DNA of 63,547 bases, from the NCBI GenBank assembly GCA_019245115.1, contig JAFARZ010000095.1, forward strand, positions 1-63,547, in the 5' to 3' direction. This DNA is from Streptosporangiaceae bacterium. GTDB taxonomy: Bacteria > Actinomycetota > Actinomycetes > Streptosporangiales > Streptosporangiaceae. The position numbers were made by a program, and so were the translations under genes. The notes below the pieces were generated by a model, which was not told the origin of the DNA, ran no database searches, and worked only from the letters and a program-made list of their open reading frames with translations. Of the stretch, positions 35,115 through 44,232 are shown in pieces (position 1 is the first letter of the stretch; every line of letters begins with the position of its first letter).

Positions 35115-35135
35115 GTAAAGTAGTTGATTCTTTAC
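35115..35135. promoter_or_regulatory. Inverted repeat upstream of HerA-like ATPase gene
   Basis: GTAAAG (35115-35120) and CTTTAC (35130-35135) form a perfect 6-bp dyad with a 9-bp spacer in an AT-rich patch about 70 bp before the ATPase start. It is probably an operator or promoter element for 35206-40292. No -10/-35 pair was confidently assigned. Confidence 0.4.
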
Positions 35136-35205
35136 TTTAAGACACTGTCGTGGCTATTCTGGGGCGAGCGCGGTCAACCACATCCGGGCGCACACGAGGC
35201 AGGTC

Positions 35206-38200
35206 ATGACGGACGGCAGGACATGGCAGATCCTCAGCGATCTACCGGCCTGGCAGGTTACCGAGATCCCGCGCCGTCCGGAGACTCAGGATGGCCAGGG
35301 CGCTATCCACCACGATCTCGGTGCTGCGCAGCGGATGCAGGCGCTGGTGTCGGCGTTTCACCGTGGCTTGCCGGTCGCGATGGGCTGGGTCCGGATGGAG
35401 GCGGGCGGTCCAGTGCGGGTGCTCGCCGCGGGCCCTGCGGTGGTGGGTGGCAGCGACAGCGGGCAGGTGGTGCTCAGCCTGCCGACCGGGGGGCGCGGCT
35501 ATCCCCTGCAAGCGGGCCAAGCCGCGGCCGCTATGGATGGCATGCCGTGCTGGATGCGGCTCGCTGGCGTCACTGACGTGCTGCTCGCCGACCGTGACGA
35601 GCCCGGTTTAACCGGACGCGATCCGCGAGATGAGCGGCCGTCGCTGGAGGACGGTCTGCTGTCGGCGTGGCTGGGGCCATTCGCCTGGCTGGTGCTCGCC
35701 GAGCCGGTCAACGGCGCGGTGCTGGAGGAATTGACCAGCACGTTCTCGCTGGCCCAGCTCAATGCCCAGCAGTCCGACAGCCCCCGGTCCAAGCTCGCGG
35801 CACGGCGCGCCGCTGCCCGGCACGCCGAACTGCGGCAGGCGGCCACTACCGGGCTGTGGCATATTCACCTGGCAGCGGGCGGTCCCACGCCGGAGGCGGC
35901 CGCACAGATCGCCGGGCTACTATGCGCGTCTGCCGACCTGGATGGCTTGCCATATGCGCTCGTCCCGGTCGCGGAGCACGGCCCGCTGCCCGTGTTGCTG
36001 GATGCGGCCGACGGACGCCATGACGGCCGCGCCGCGACCTTTCCCCGTCGCGGCCCGGGGACGTGGGAAGCAACTGGGAGCTCCGGGCCGCGAGCGGCTT
36101 ACCCTACGCCGACCGCTGCCGCACCCGGCGCCATAGCTGGTCGGCGTGGTGCCGATGATCCAGTGAGCCCAGTCGCGGAATACCCGTTTTACGGGTCGTC
36201 GCGGTTGCTGGCGGCGATGGCGCGGGCGCCGGCCCGGGAAGTGCCGGGTATCCGGTTCGCGCTGCGCCCGGACTTCGACGTGAGCCCCGAAACCGGGCTG
36301 CCGCGCAATGGCGTTCCCGCGGAAACGTCTGGCGAAATTACGGCCGGAACAGTGCTCGATTGGAACCGCATTCCGGCCGGGACGCTGACGGTGCCGCTCG
36401 CGTCGCTGAACCGGCACACGTTCGTTTGCGGTGCCACCGGCGCCGGCAAAAGCCAGACCGTACGCGGGCTGCTGGAACAGGCCACGCAAGCCGGAGTGCC
36501 GTGGCTGGTCATCGAGCCGGCCAAGGCCGAATACCAGCTGATGGCCGCACGCCTCCCCAGCACCACCGTGATCCGCGTCCGCCCAGGCGACCTAGACCAG
36601 CCCGCCGCTGGGATCAACCCGCTAGAACCCGCCCCCGGCCCGGAGGGGACCCGGTTCCCGTTGCAGACCCACGCCGACCTGGTGCGGGCCCTGTTCCTGG
36701 CCGCCTTCGACGCCGACGAGCCCTTCCCACAGGTCCTAGCCGCCGCTTTGACCCGCTGCTATGAACAGGCCGGGTGGGACCTCATCACCGGCCAGCCCGC
36801 CGACCCTCAGCTTCAGCCCGGCTATCCGTCCCTGGAAGATCTCCAGGCCGCGGCGATCACCGTGGTCGAGGAGATCGGCTACGGCCGTGAAGTTGCCGAC
36901 AACGTGCGCGGCTTCGTCCAGGTCCGCCTCGGCAGCCTGCGGCTGGGCACCACCGGCCGGTTCCTCGATGGCGGACACCCGATCGACTTCGCCACGCTGC
37001 TAGACGGCAACGTCGTGTTCGAGATCGAAGACGCCGGTGATGACCGCGACAAGGCGTTCTTGATGGGCACGGTGCTGATCCGCCTGATCGAGCACCTGCG
37101 GCTGCGGCAGCGGGCCGAACGACCCGCGTCACCCAGGCTGCGGCACCTGACCGTTATCGAGGAAGCCCACCGGCTGCTCCGCCAATCACCCAGCGGCGCC
37201 ACGCCCGGAGCGGCCGCGCACGCGGTGGAGATGTTCGCCGGTCTCCTAGCGGAGATCCGCGCCTACGGGGAAGGCCTGATCATCGCCGAGCAGATCCCCG
37301 CAAAGCTCATCCCCGACGTCATCAAGAACACCGCGGTCAAGATCGTCCACCGGCTCCCCGCCGCCGACGACCGGCAGACCGTGGGCGCCACTATGAACCT
37401 CACTTCACAGCAGTCCCAGTACCTGGTCACCCTGATCCCCGGCGAAGCCGCCGTCTTCACCGACGGCATGGACTACCCCATCCTCGCCCGCATGCCAGAC
37501 GGAGCCATCCGTGAGACCAACGGCCGGGCCGCGACCATGTCGCCCTCAGGGATCATCGGCCGCCGCAGCCTGACCTGCGGCCCGGACTGCGCCGCTGCGC
37601 CATGCACGCTACGGCAGATGCGCGCCGCTCAGCTCGCGGCACGCACCGATCCGCGCATCACCTTGTGGGCCGAGCTGGCCGTGCTGGGCCACCTGACCGG
37701 CTGGGGCATCCCCGCGCTCGGCGCTACGTTCGCCACCGCCCTGACCGCAACCGCACCCCGGCTACGCGACTGTGCCCTATCCCACGCCGTCGACACCGCC
37801 GTCGCTGCCCGCATCTCCGCCATCGCCGCTCGCGTCAGCGGCCCGGCGCTCGCCGCTCACGTCACCACAGCCATGCGGCACGGAATAGCCGACGGTTCCT
37901 GGCAATCGTGCCGCCTGGAAGAACCCGAATACCTCGCGCCGCCCTACGAGTGGACGGCGGTCCTGGATGATCTTCGCGAAACCTGCGAGAATGATCCGGC
38001 CGCAGGGCGGCATCCCAGCAGCGACGCCTGGGAGGTCGACTACCACCGGCCGATTCCCGGAACTACCTGCGCTGACCAGCTCCAGGCCGTACGGCACTGG
38101 GACCAGTCCGCTAAACGTGACCAGCGCCTGGTACATGCGGTCCTGTACGGCACCCGGCAGCCCAGCGCCATCGAGAAAGCCGTCGCAGCGCGCAACCATG

Positions 38201-38298
38201 ACCTGGACTGGCCCAAGCGCCTAGCCGACGCGCTCAGCGCCTTCCACGACTGCCAGTGGCCCATCGCGCTCCTGCCCGGCTCTTCCGATCGGGCCTGA
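35206..38298 (+). CDS. HerA/VirB4-like P-loop ATPase
   Basis: 1,030 residues. The N-terminal 380 residues have no recognised domain. Walker A GATGAGKSQT is at about residues 408-417, followed by LVIEPAKAEYQ. Walker B is LTVIEEAHRLL near residue 647. AEIRAYGEGLIIAEQIPAKL is the sensor-like helix of HerA/VirB4 DNA- or protein-pumping hexamers. The extra C-terminal 220 residues are again unique. Such ATPases drive conjugation channels or pair with nucleases in antiphage HerA systems. The neighbours are three unknown proteins downstream and a divergent membrane protein at 42221 that looks like a dead copy of a related ATPase. The system is not identified. Confidence 0.8.
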   Translation: MTDGRTWQILSDLPAWQVTEIPRRPETQDGQGAIHHDLGAAQRMQALVSAFHRGLPVAMGWVRMEAGGPVRVLAAGPAVVGGSDSGQVVLSLPTGGRGYPLQAGQAAAAMDGMPCWMRLAGVTDVLLADRDEPGLTGRDPRDERPSLEDGLLSAWLGPFAWLVLAEPVNGAVLEELTSTFSLAQLNAQQSDSPRSKLAARRAAARHAELRQAATTGLWHIHLAAGGPTPEAAAQIAGLLCASADLDGLPYALVPVAEHGPLPVLLDAADGRHDGRAATFPRRGPGTWEATGSSGPRAAYPTPTAAAPGAIAGRRGADDPVSPVAEYPFYGSSRLLAAMARAPAREVPGIRFALRPDFDVSPETGLPRNGVPAETSGEITAGTVLDWNRIPAGTLTVPLASLNRHTFVCGATGAGKSQTVRGLLEQATQAGVPWLVIEPAKAEYQLMAARLPSTTVIRVRPGDLDQPAAGINPLEPAPGPEGTRFPLQTHADLVRALFLAAFDADEPFPQVLAAALTRCYEQAGWDLITGQPADPQLQPGYPSLEDLQAAAITVVEEIGYGREVADNVRGFVQVRLGSLRLGTTGRFLDGGHPIDFATLLDGNVVFEIEDAGDDRDKAFLMGTVLIRLIEHLRLRQRAERPASPRLRHLTVIEEAHRLLRQSPSGATPGAAAHAVEMFAGLLAEIRAYGEGLIIAEQIPAKLIPDVIKNTAVKIVHRLPAADDRQTVGATMNLTSQQSQYLVTLIPGEAAVFTDGMDYPILARMPDGAIRETNGRAATMSPSGIIGRRSLTCGPDCAAAPCTLRQMRAAQLAARTDPRITLWAELAVLGHLTGWGIPALGATFATALTATAPRLRDCALSHAVDTAVAARISAIAARVSGPALAAHVTTAMRHGIADGSWQSCRLEEPEYLAPPYEWTAVLDDLRETCENDPAAGRHPSSDAWEVDYHRPIPGTTCADQLQAVRHWDQSAKRDQRLVHAVLYGTRQPSAIEKAVAARNHDLDWPKRLADALSAFHDCQWPIALLPGSSDRA

Positions 38299-38300
38299 CC

Positions 38301-39344
38301 ATGGCCATCGACCGCCCGTCACAATCCCCGCCCGACAACACGCCCGCCGCCCACGGTGACCAAGCCAAGCGCACCGACCAGCCCGGGCGGGCGCCGGCCA
38401 CCGCAACAGCCGATCAGGCTGCTCCTCGCGGCGAGACCCGAAGCCGACGGCAATACCTATCCGAGATCCGCTCTGGACCAATGGTCCGGCACGACACGCC
38501 CTCCCGGGACAACCGGACCGCCGCGCAAAGCTACGACAAGGTAGCAGACGCCGCAACCCGCAACCGAGACGGTCACCACCACGAGCACAATCCGCGCGAT
38601 GACCGTTCTGGCCATGGAACACACCCGGACAATCCGCGATCGGCCGACGGCCATCGACAGGATGAGCGCACCGTCCGCGAAGCCGTGCCTGACGGCGCTG
38701 CAGATCACCCAGACCGTCGCAACGGTACAGGCCAGACCGCCGACACCCACCGCAGGCCCGATAATGCGAATTCGAACGAACAGGCACCCAGATACGCTGA
38801 CGAAGCGAGCGCCACAGCGTCTGCCGCTGATCACCAGCAGGGTCGGGGCGGCAATCGGGAAAACGGAGACGGCTGGCCGTCGCAAGGCGACCTTGACCTG
38901 TGGCATGGGATGTACCAGGAGTTCCGCCAACAGCAAGAAACAAGTTCTAATGGCTGGGATCGCGGCACGAATGTTGTAGACGACAAGCCCGACCGGTCAC
39001 CCGGCGACATCAGCGATCTCCCGCCAACCGGCGAACGGCTTCTCGAACTGGAGCCGAAGGAATCGCGGGCAACGGCCTTCCGCCGGGAGACCTACGATCA
39101 TGATGTTGTCGAGGGCGTTCACGACACGATAGAACAAAACGCGAACGACCTGCAGAAACTGTTCGACCGCCCGCCGACCACGAGTCACGCAGATGTTCCG
39201 GCTTCGACACCGCAGATCGGGCTTCCTGAGCTTGAGCATGCGACAGCAAACGATCTCACGCTGGGTGGGCTGATGCTCGGGATGCTGATATTCGAGGGTG
39301 GCCGCTGGTGTCGCAATAAGCTGGAGCAACTGAGAGGTAGATGA
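38301..39344 (+). CDS. Hydrophilic protein with C-terminal membrane segment
   Basis: 347 residues from ATG 38301, three bases after the ATPase stop; the frame also extends upstream inside the ATPase gene. The first 200 residues are disordered in composition (Asp, Arg, His, Asn, Gln). The middle has charged helical segments (TYDHDVVEGVHDTIEQNAND). A hydrophobic stretch LTLGGLMLGMLIFEG lies near the C-terminus. No family was recognised. It probably belongs to the ATPase operon and could tether it to the membrane. Confidence 0.6.
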   Translation: MAIDRPSQSPPDNTPAAHGDQAKRTDQPGRAPATATADQAAPRGETRSRRQYLSEIRSGPMVRHDTPSRDNRTAAQSYDKVADAATRNRDGHHHEHNPRDDRSGHGTHPDNPRSADGHRQDERTVREAVPDGAADHPDRRNGTGQTADTHRRPDNANSNEQAPRYADEASATASAADHQQGRGGNRENGDGWPSQGDLDLWHGMYQEFRQQQETSSNGWDRGTNVVDDKPDRSPGDISDLPPTGERLLELEPKESRATAFRRETYDHDVVEGVHDTIEQNANDLQKLFDRPPTTSHADVPASTPQIGLPELEHATANDLTLGGLMLGMLIFEGGRWCRNKLEQLRGR

Positions 39345-39787
39345 CTATGGCCGTAACGGATAAACAGGTGGCAACGCTACGCGCTCAGCTCGCTGGCAGG
39401 CTCGACGAGCACCAACGACTGTTCCGGCAGCTTGACTGGCGCGGCGAAGGAGCCGCGTATACCGCTCTCATCGACGCGGCATTTTTCGAAGCTGCGGACC
39501 GCCGCTTCGGAGACGGAAACGCAACCGAAGACGACGTTATCGCGTACGTCGCTGATGTCCGGTCCCGCACGAAGAAGGCCAGCGAGGCAATCGGCCCAGA
39601 GACAGCCGAACGACTCATCCTCAAGGTTCTCGGCCAGGGCTCCATCCAAGACCTTGATGCCAGGGCCGCCATGACTGCCAAGCAATATCTGCTGGCCGCG
39701 CTGGTAATCGATGAACAGCTTGACGACGCTGGAATGGATGCGTTCCTCGCACAAGCGCGCAAGCTCGCCGATCAGTGGCTTGCCTGA
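39341..39787 (+). CDS. Small helical protein A of ATPase operon
   Basis: 148 residues overlapping the previous gene by 4 nt (ATGA). All-helical, no signal peptide: RLDEHQRLFRQLDWRGEGAA, FFEAADRRFGD, VDEQL-type segments. It resembles the next gene in length and in the order of segments (a helical start, ADRRF/ARRKF, IAYVADVR/IHFVAQVR, then LDQARTEA or LAQARKLA near the end). The two are therefore paralogs. No family was recognised. Probably a subunit or adaptor of the HerA-like ATPase machinery. Confidence 0.65.
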   Translation: MTMAVTDKQVATLRAQLAGRLDEHQRLFRQLDWRGEGAAYTALIDAAFFEAADRRFGDGNATEDDVIAYVADVRSRTKKASEAIGPETAERLILKVLGQGSIQDLDARAAMTAKQYLLAALVIDEQLDDAGMDAFLAQARKLADQWLA

Positions 39788-39797
39788 AAGTGCATCC

Positions 39798-40292
39798 ATG
39801 CTGGCGATGACAATAAGCGATGTGCACATGGTGCTCCTCCGTGCTCAGATCACCGGAGAAGACGGAATAGCCGAGAGGGCCCGAAGCCGCCTCACCGGAC
39901 CTCACGCTATGGACGGGTTCGTCGAACTGGTCCACGCAGCGTTCATCGTGGCGGCCCGAAGGAAGTTCTCCCCTGCTTGGACTCGCGCTCAGGTAATCCA
40001 CTTCGTCGCTCAGGTCCGCGGACTGCTCAGCGAACGACCTCACCTTGTCGATCCGACCCTGGCCGAGCTAGAGCTGCGCCGCGCGTTGGGCGAGAATGTA
40101 TCGGTCCAGTCTGATCTCGCAACCCGGGCAAGCGTCCAGTTCATTCTGCTTGACGCGCTGACGGCAAGCCTTGACCTCGACGGCCAATCCGTAGCAGATC
40201 TCCTTGATCAGGCGCGCACTGAAGCCACTATCCGTCTTGCGTTATCCGCGCTGGTCCGGCGGACCTCCCTGCTGCCACCATCCAGATTGTGA
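39798..40292 (+). CDS. Small helical protein B, paralog of protein A
   Basis: About 164 residues from ATG 39798 (ATG 39807 is an alternative). It carries ARRKFSPAWTRAQVIHFVAQVR, aligned with ADRRFGDGNATEDDVIAYVADVR in the previous protein, and ends with a LDQARTEATIRLALSAL helix. It is ten bases downstream of its paralog in the same operon. Duplication followed by divergence suggests a hetero-oligomeric pair. It runs convergent with the gene at 40242 and overlaps its 3' end by about 50 bp. Function unknown. Confidence 0.65.
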   Translation: MLAMTISDVHMVLLRAQITGEDGIAERARSRLTGPHAMDGFVELVHAAFIVAARRKFSPAWTRAQVIHFVAQVRGLLSERPHLVDPTLAELELRRALGENVSVQSDLATRASVQFILLDALTASLDLDGQSVADLLDQARTEATIRLALSALVRRTSLLPPSRL

Positions 40293-42221
40293 GTTGTGCC
40301 GCGCCGGGGAGGCGGGCCAGGCGGGCTGCTCTTGCCGGGCCGCGCCTGCCGGCCAGCCAATCTGCATGTCAGCAGGCGGAAGGGCTCCGCCCGGAGCAAA
40401 CCTGGACGGAGCATCCAGCGGCGTTATGCTAACCCTCGGCAGAGTGACGATCGCCGGGTTGCAGTCCACCGGCCGTAGATCTGGCTCGGTAGTACTGGGG
40501 GCGGCGAGCAGCAGGGCGTGGTCGGGCAGGTGCTGTAGGACGGTGGGTTCGACCGCGTACTCGTAAACCCGTTGGGCGGTCGCCGCGTCGCTCCAGTTCG
40601 TGCCCTCGGCCCAGGACATCCCGGTGGACCAGTTCCGGGACACCGACGTGCCGACCGTCCTGGTCAGCCCGCCCGACCGCGACCGGCTCCCAGAATGATC
40701 TTCCTGCCATCCCCTGGTGGAAGAGAAGCCGCGGTTGCCGGTGATGCCGTACGACTCGGTGTCGGTGCGGGTGGTGGTCTGGTTCCCACCGGTGGTGGCG
40801 GTGAGCTGGGACAGCACAAACCTGTGGTGGCGGCCGATGTAGCTGGCAGCCTGGTCGGCCTCGGCATGATTACCCAGCCGCATGAACGCCGCCGCGCCGC
40901 CACCCAGCAGGTGCAACGCGTCCTCGCGCAAATGCCTGAACAGCAACGTCAACGGCACGTCGCGGTGCTCACACGCGTCGGCGAGCCGTTCCAGATGCGC
41001 CCGGGTGATCTCATCGGCCCCGGCGACCATCACCGCCGGCGCCGACGCGGTACTGGCCGATACCTGCACGGTCAGCCACTGAATCGCCAGCGCGGTCAGC
41101 ATCTCGGTGCGGGCACTGCGCGCACCGGACTCGATGGCCAGGCATGTGTAGTACGCGGGTGCCACCGCGACCGGCGGCCCTGCGCCGGTATATCGGGCCA
41201 GGTCAGACAGGAACGCGTCCAGCCGGACCAGGTTCGGTGCGATCTGAGTCCGGTAGGCCGCGGGTAGCAGGCCGATCCGCTCGATCTCCCCGCCGGATAG
41301 CAGGCCCGAAGGCACCGGATGGCCGAGCGCGGCCTGCGCCGCCGCGGCCAGCCGCGCCGGGGTGACGTCGTAATCCAGCGTGGCGGCCAGTTGTTCCAGC
41401 ACTCGCGCATCTACCGCCCGGTCCGCGCGGGCGCCGCCAGGTGTCCCGGCGTGGATCGCCTCGGTGATCGCATCGGCGAGCTGAGACGGATTCAGCCTGG
41501 CCAGCAGCCCGCACCGGTCCAGATCCCCCGGCAGCATCCAGGCTGCCGTCTGCACCCCGGCCTGCCGGGCTACGACGGTCAGATCCCCGGCCGCGTACTG
41601 GCCGGACATGTCCACCACCAGCAGCGGCTGTGCCGCCAGGATCGAGGTCCCATGCGTGGTCAGCAGCGCCTGCCACCCGGCCAGGCTGCCACCGAACACA
41701 TCTGTGCGCCGCGCTGGTGGCTCGGCGCTGCCCCACTCCGGGACGGTACCGAGCCGGGCCAGCTCAGCGTGCTGATGTTCCTGCTCGTGCCGCTCCCAAG
41801 TGACCAACTCTTGCTGGTACTCCGACTCCGGATCAGCGTTCTTGGCCTGATCGCGGCGATACCAGCACCACACGGTCCAGGCCACTCCCGGACCGCATAC
41901 CACCAGCGCGGAGATCACCGTCGCGCCGGTGTCGGTGGCACCGCTGATCGCCCGCGCGCAACCGGCCAGCACCAGCAGCAGCACTCCGAGCATCAGGCTG
42001 GGCCGGGCCACCCACTTACGCGCCCGCTGGTAGCTAGCCTCGGCCGACTTAGCCCGCGCCGCGGCTTGCTCCCGCAGCGCGTCCAAGTCAGGCTGCGGCT
42101 CAGGGTAAGGGGTGACCAGCTTGCGGCGGTCCCGGAAGATCCAGCCCAGCCGGGCTCCGGGTGTGAACAGCATGGCCTGCCGTTCCAGCGCCACGCCGGG
42201 TCCGGCGGGCGGGACGCTCAT
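40242..42221 (-). CDS. Membrane protein resembling a Walker-less transfer ATPase
   Basis: 659 residues starting MSVPPAGPGV. Two adjacent membrane segments lie near residues 75-120 (SLMLGVLLLVLAGCARAISG, then VISALVVCGPGVAWTVW). The following domain has the layout of TraG/VirD4 or FtsK/HerA ATPases, but the loop reads VFGGSLAGWQALL in place of a P-loop. LLVVDMSGQY stands where LVLDPKGD is usual and VMVAGADEI where Walker B would be. ASYIGRHHRFVLSQLTATTG resembles the coupling-protein C-terminal helix. It therefore looks like an inactive paralog that could scaffold the HerA-like ATPase. The C-terminus is Ser/Thr/Gly-rich. Functional meaning is inferred. Confidence 0.6.
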   Translation of the reverse strand: MSVPPAGPGVALERQAMLFTPGARLGWIFRDRRKLVTPYPEPQPDLDALREQAAARAKSAEASYQRARKWVARPSLMLGVLLLVLAGCARAISGATDTGATVISALVVCGPGVAWTVWCWYRRDQAKNADPESEYQQELVTWERHEQEHQHAELARLGTVPEWGSAEPPARRTDVFGGSLAGWQALLTTHGTSILAAQPLLVVDMSGQYAAGDLTVVARQAGVQTAAWMLPGDLDRCGLLARLNPSQLADAITEAIHAGTPGGARADRAVDARVLEQLAATLDYDVTPARLAAAAQAALGHPVPSGLLSGGEIERIGLLPAAYRTQIAPNLVRLDAFLSDLARYTGAGPPVAVAPAYYTCLAIESGARSARTEMLTALAIQWLTVQVSASTASAPAVMVAGADEITRAHLERLADACEHRDVPLTLLFRHLREDALHLLGGGAAAFMRLGNHAEADQAASYIGRHHRFVLSQLTATTGGNQTTTRTDTESYGITGNRGFSSTRGWQEDHSGSRSRSGGLTRTVGTSVSRNWSTGMSWAEGTNWSDAATAQRVYEYAVEPTVLQHLPDHALLLAAPSTTEPDLRPVDCNPAIVTLPRVSITPLDAPSRFAPGGALPPADMQIGWPAGAARQEQPAWPASPARHNSQSGWWQQGGPPDQRG

Positions 42222-42522
42222 GTAGGAATGCCCTTCCGGTAGTCCTTTCCTCCGTCACCGCCTCCGCGATAAATAATGCCATCCCTGCCCGGTTACGTCA
42301 CCAAAAGCGACTGATGATCTCCGGAGCGACACACTCATGCCCGGGTGATATTTTCCGGACGAATTTCTGCACGTTGACCTGGCCGGATGCTGCCGCGATG
42401 GGAGCGGATTCCCTCACGAAAGCGCGCTGCGTTACCTCAACAGCGGTAGCGCCGTACCGTGACCAGGTACACACTGTGAGCGCCAGCACCGCTTTGGGTG
42501 CACGGTCGCGGAGGTGACAGCG
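42222..42522. other. Divergent promoter region, no gene
   Basis: About 300 bp between the membrane protein (minus) and the XRE-TPR regulator (plus). No protein-like frame is seen. A purine-rich GGAGGTGA stands just before the regulator start. Promoters for both genes must lie here, but none could be assigned. Confidence 0.4.
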
Positions 42523-43986
42523 ATGTCCGTTCGTCATAAGCCAGCGAGCAAGCCCTACCGGGACGAGCTGCGCGCCAGCTTGCAGGCACTCGGTGCGCAG
42601 GGATCGCGGCTCACCGAACTGATGGCCCGGGACCTGCAGCAGCACGGAGTACGGCCACGGAGGGCGTGGCGGGACGCGGCGGAGCTGTCCCAACGCGAGG
42701 CTGCCGAACGGTTCAACCAGCTCACCGGGAACCCCCGAGCGCCGATGACCGGCAACCGGATCGGTGACTTCGAGAAGTGGCCGGACGGCGGAGCGCGGCC
42801 GACCGTGGCCACGCTGAAAATCCTCGCCGACGCCTACGGCACCACATGGGATCAGCTCGTGGACACCCGCGACCTCGCGCATATGCCCGGAAGCGACCTG
42901 CTTGAGTATGTTGAGAGTAACCGTGTTCCAGCACGGTCGGCCCCGATCGAGGTGACTCACCCGCCGCGGCGACGCGGCAGCCGTGACGACCTGGTGGCCG
43001 AGGTCGCCGACGAGTCGGCCGAGTTCGGAGAGTGGGTCGCGATGTCCGAGGTAGCGGACGCCACGATCGAGCAGTACGCCAGCCAGGCGCGGCGGCTGGC
43101 CCGAGACCTCGAGTTCGGCGCGCCACTGGTCCCGCTCCTGCTGGAGACCAGGCGCCTGCGCGACCGGATAACCGCGCGGCTGCGCGGACATCAGCGCCCC
43201 GGCCAGGCCAGGGACTTGTACTTGATGGCCGCGCAAGTGTGCGGGTTGCTCTCGTGGATGAGCGGGGATCTAGGCAGTCACCGGGCCGCCGACACGCACG
43301 CCTGGGCCGCGTGGATGTGTGCCGAGCAGGCCGGACACGACGGCGCGCGTGCCTGGGTACGGGCAACCCAGGTCAAGCTGGCTTACTGGGATGGCCGGTA
43401 CACCGAGGCCGCGCAACTGGCCGAGGATGGGCTTGGTTACCGCACGGCCGATTCGGCTCGGGTACTCCTTGCCTTGTTCCGCGCTCGGGCGCTGGCCCGC
43501 ACCGGCCGGGTGGAAGATGCCAGGCTGGCGCTCAATCAAGCAGATAACGAACGAACTGTGGTGCGTGCCCCCGAGCTGCTCGGCGGGATGTGGAGCGTGC
43601 CCCCCGATCGCTATCACCAGCACGTCGCCACGGCGCAGGTCTTGATGAACGCACCGGCCCAGGTGCTGGAACAGGCGGGGCAGGCGATCACGCTGACCGA
43701 GGCTACCCCGGCCGGGGAGCGTCGCCTCTACCTTTACGCTCAAGCTTGCATCGACTCTGCCATCGCTCACCTGCAGCAGCGGGAACTAGACGGTGCCATG
43801 ACCGTGCTCCGGCTGGTCCTGAACCTTCCCCCGGACATCCGCAGCGACCCGGTCCTCCAGAACCTGGCCCGGTTCCGGCAGCTGCTCGCAGAGCCCGCAT
43901 TCGCAGACGCACCCCTGGCCCAGGACGCGCAGGAGGAGATCGAGGTCTTCTGCCGTGAGGCGCTACCCCGGCAGCTCGCCGGGTAG
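42523..43986 (+). CDS. XRE-type helix-turn-helix regulator with TPR-like C-terminus
   Basis: About 487 residues from ATG 42523, preceded by GGAGGTGA (the GTG at 42514 is less likely). The N-terminal 100 residues contain a helix-turn-helix (AAELSQREAAERFNQLTG, then RIGDFEKW and LADAYGTTWDQLVD). The remainder is all-helical with TPR-like pairs (WAAWMCAEQAGHDGARAWVR, then YTEAAQLAEDGLGY). Such proteins are common actinomycete regulators that respond to peptides or metabolites through the TPR part. A second protein of the same architecture follows at 44233. They are paralogous regulators and may govern the element's transfer or cargo genes. Confidence 0.8.
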   Translation: MSVRHKPASKPYRDELRASLQALGAQGSRLTELMARDLQQHGVRPRRAWRDAAELSQREAAERFNQLTGNPRAPMTGNRIGDFEKWPDGGARPTVATLKILADAYGTTWDQLVDTRDLAHMPGSDLLEYVESNRVPARSAPIEVTHPPRRRGSRDDLVAEVADESAEFGEWVAMSEVADATIEQYASQARRLARDLEFGAPLVPLLLETRRLRDRITARLRGHQRPGQARDLYLMAAQVCGLLSWMSGDLGSHRAADTHAWAAWMCAEQAGHDGARAWVRATQVKLAYWDGRYTEAAQLAEDGLGYRTADSARVLLALFRARALARTGRVEDARLALNQADNERTVVRAPELLGGMWSVPPDRYHQHVATAQVLMNAPAQVLEQAGQAITLTEATPAGERRLYLYAQACIDSAIAHLQQRELDGAMTVLRLVLNLPPDIRSDPVLQNLARFRQLLAEPAFADAPLAQDAQEEIEVFCREALPRQLAG

Positions 43987-44232
43987 CCGGACACCCTGGA
44001 CCCTCCCGCGCACTCCGCGCCGTTGAGGTAGCGCCGCGCGCTCCGGTGAGGGAATTCCTCCCGCAGCGGAGTATCCGCCCAGGCCAAAGCACATATGTCG
44101 TTCGTTGAAAATCCTCATCGAGCTTGACGTGTCGCCGACTACCGGGATTACGGCAGTCTCGGTGGCCATGAGCAAGCTCAGCAGCCACTCCCGGCATGCT
44201 GTCACCGTGTGCCGGGCAGGAAGGGGCATCTG

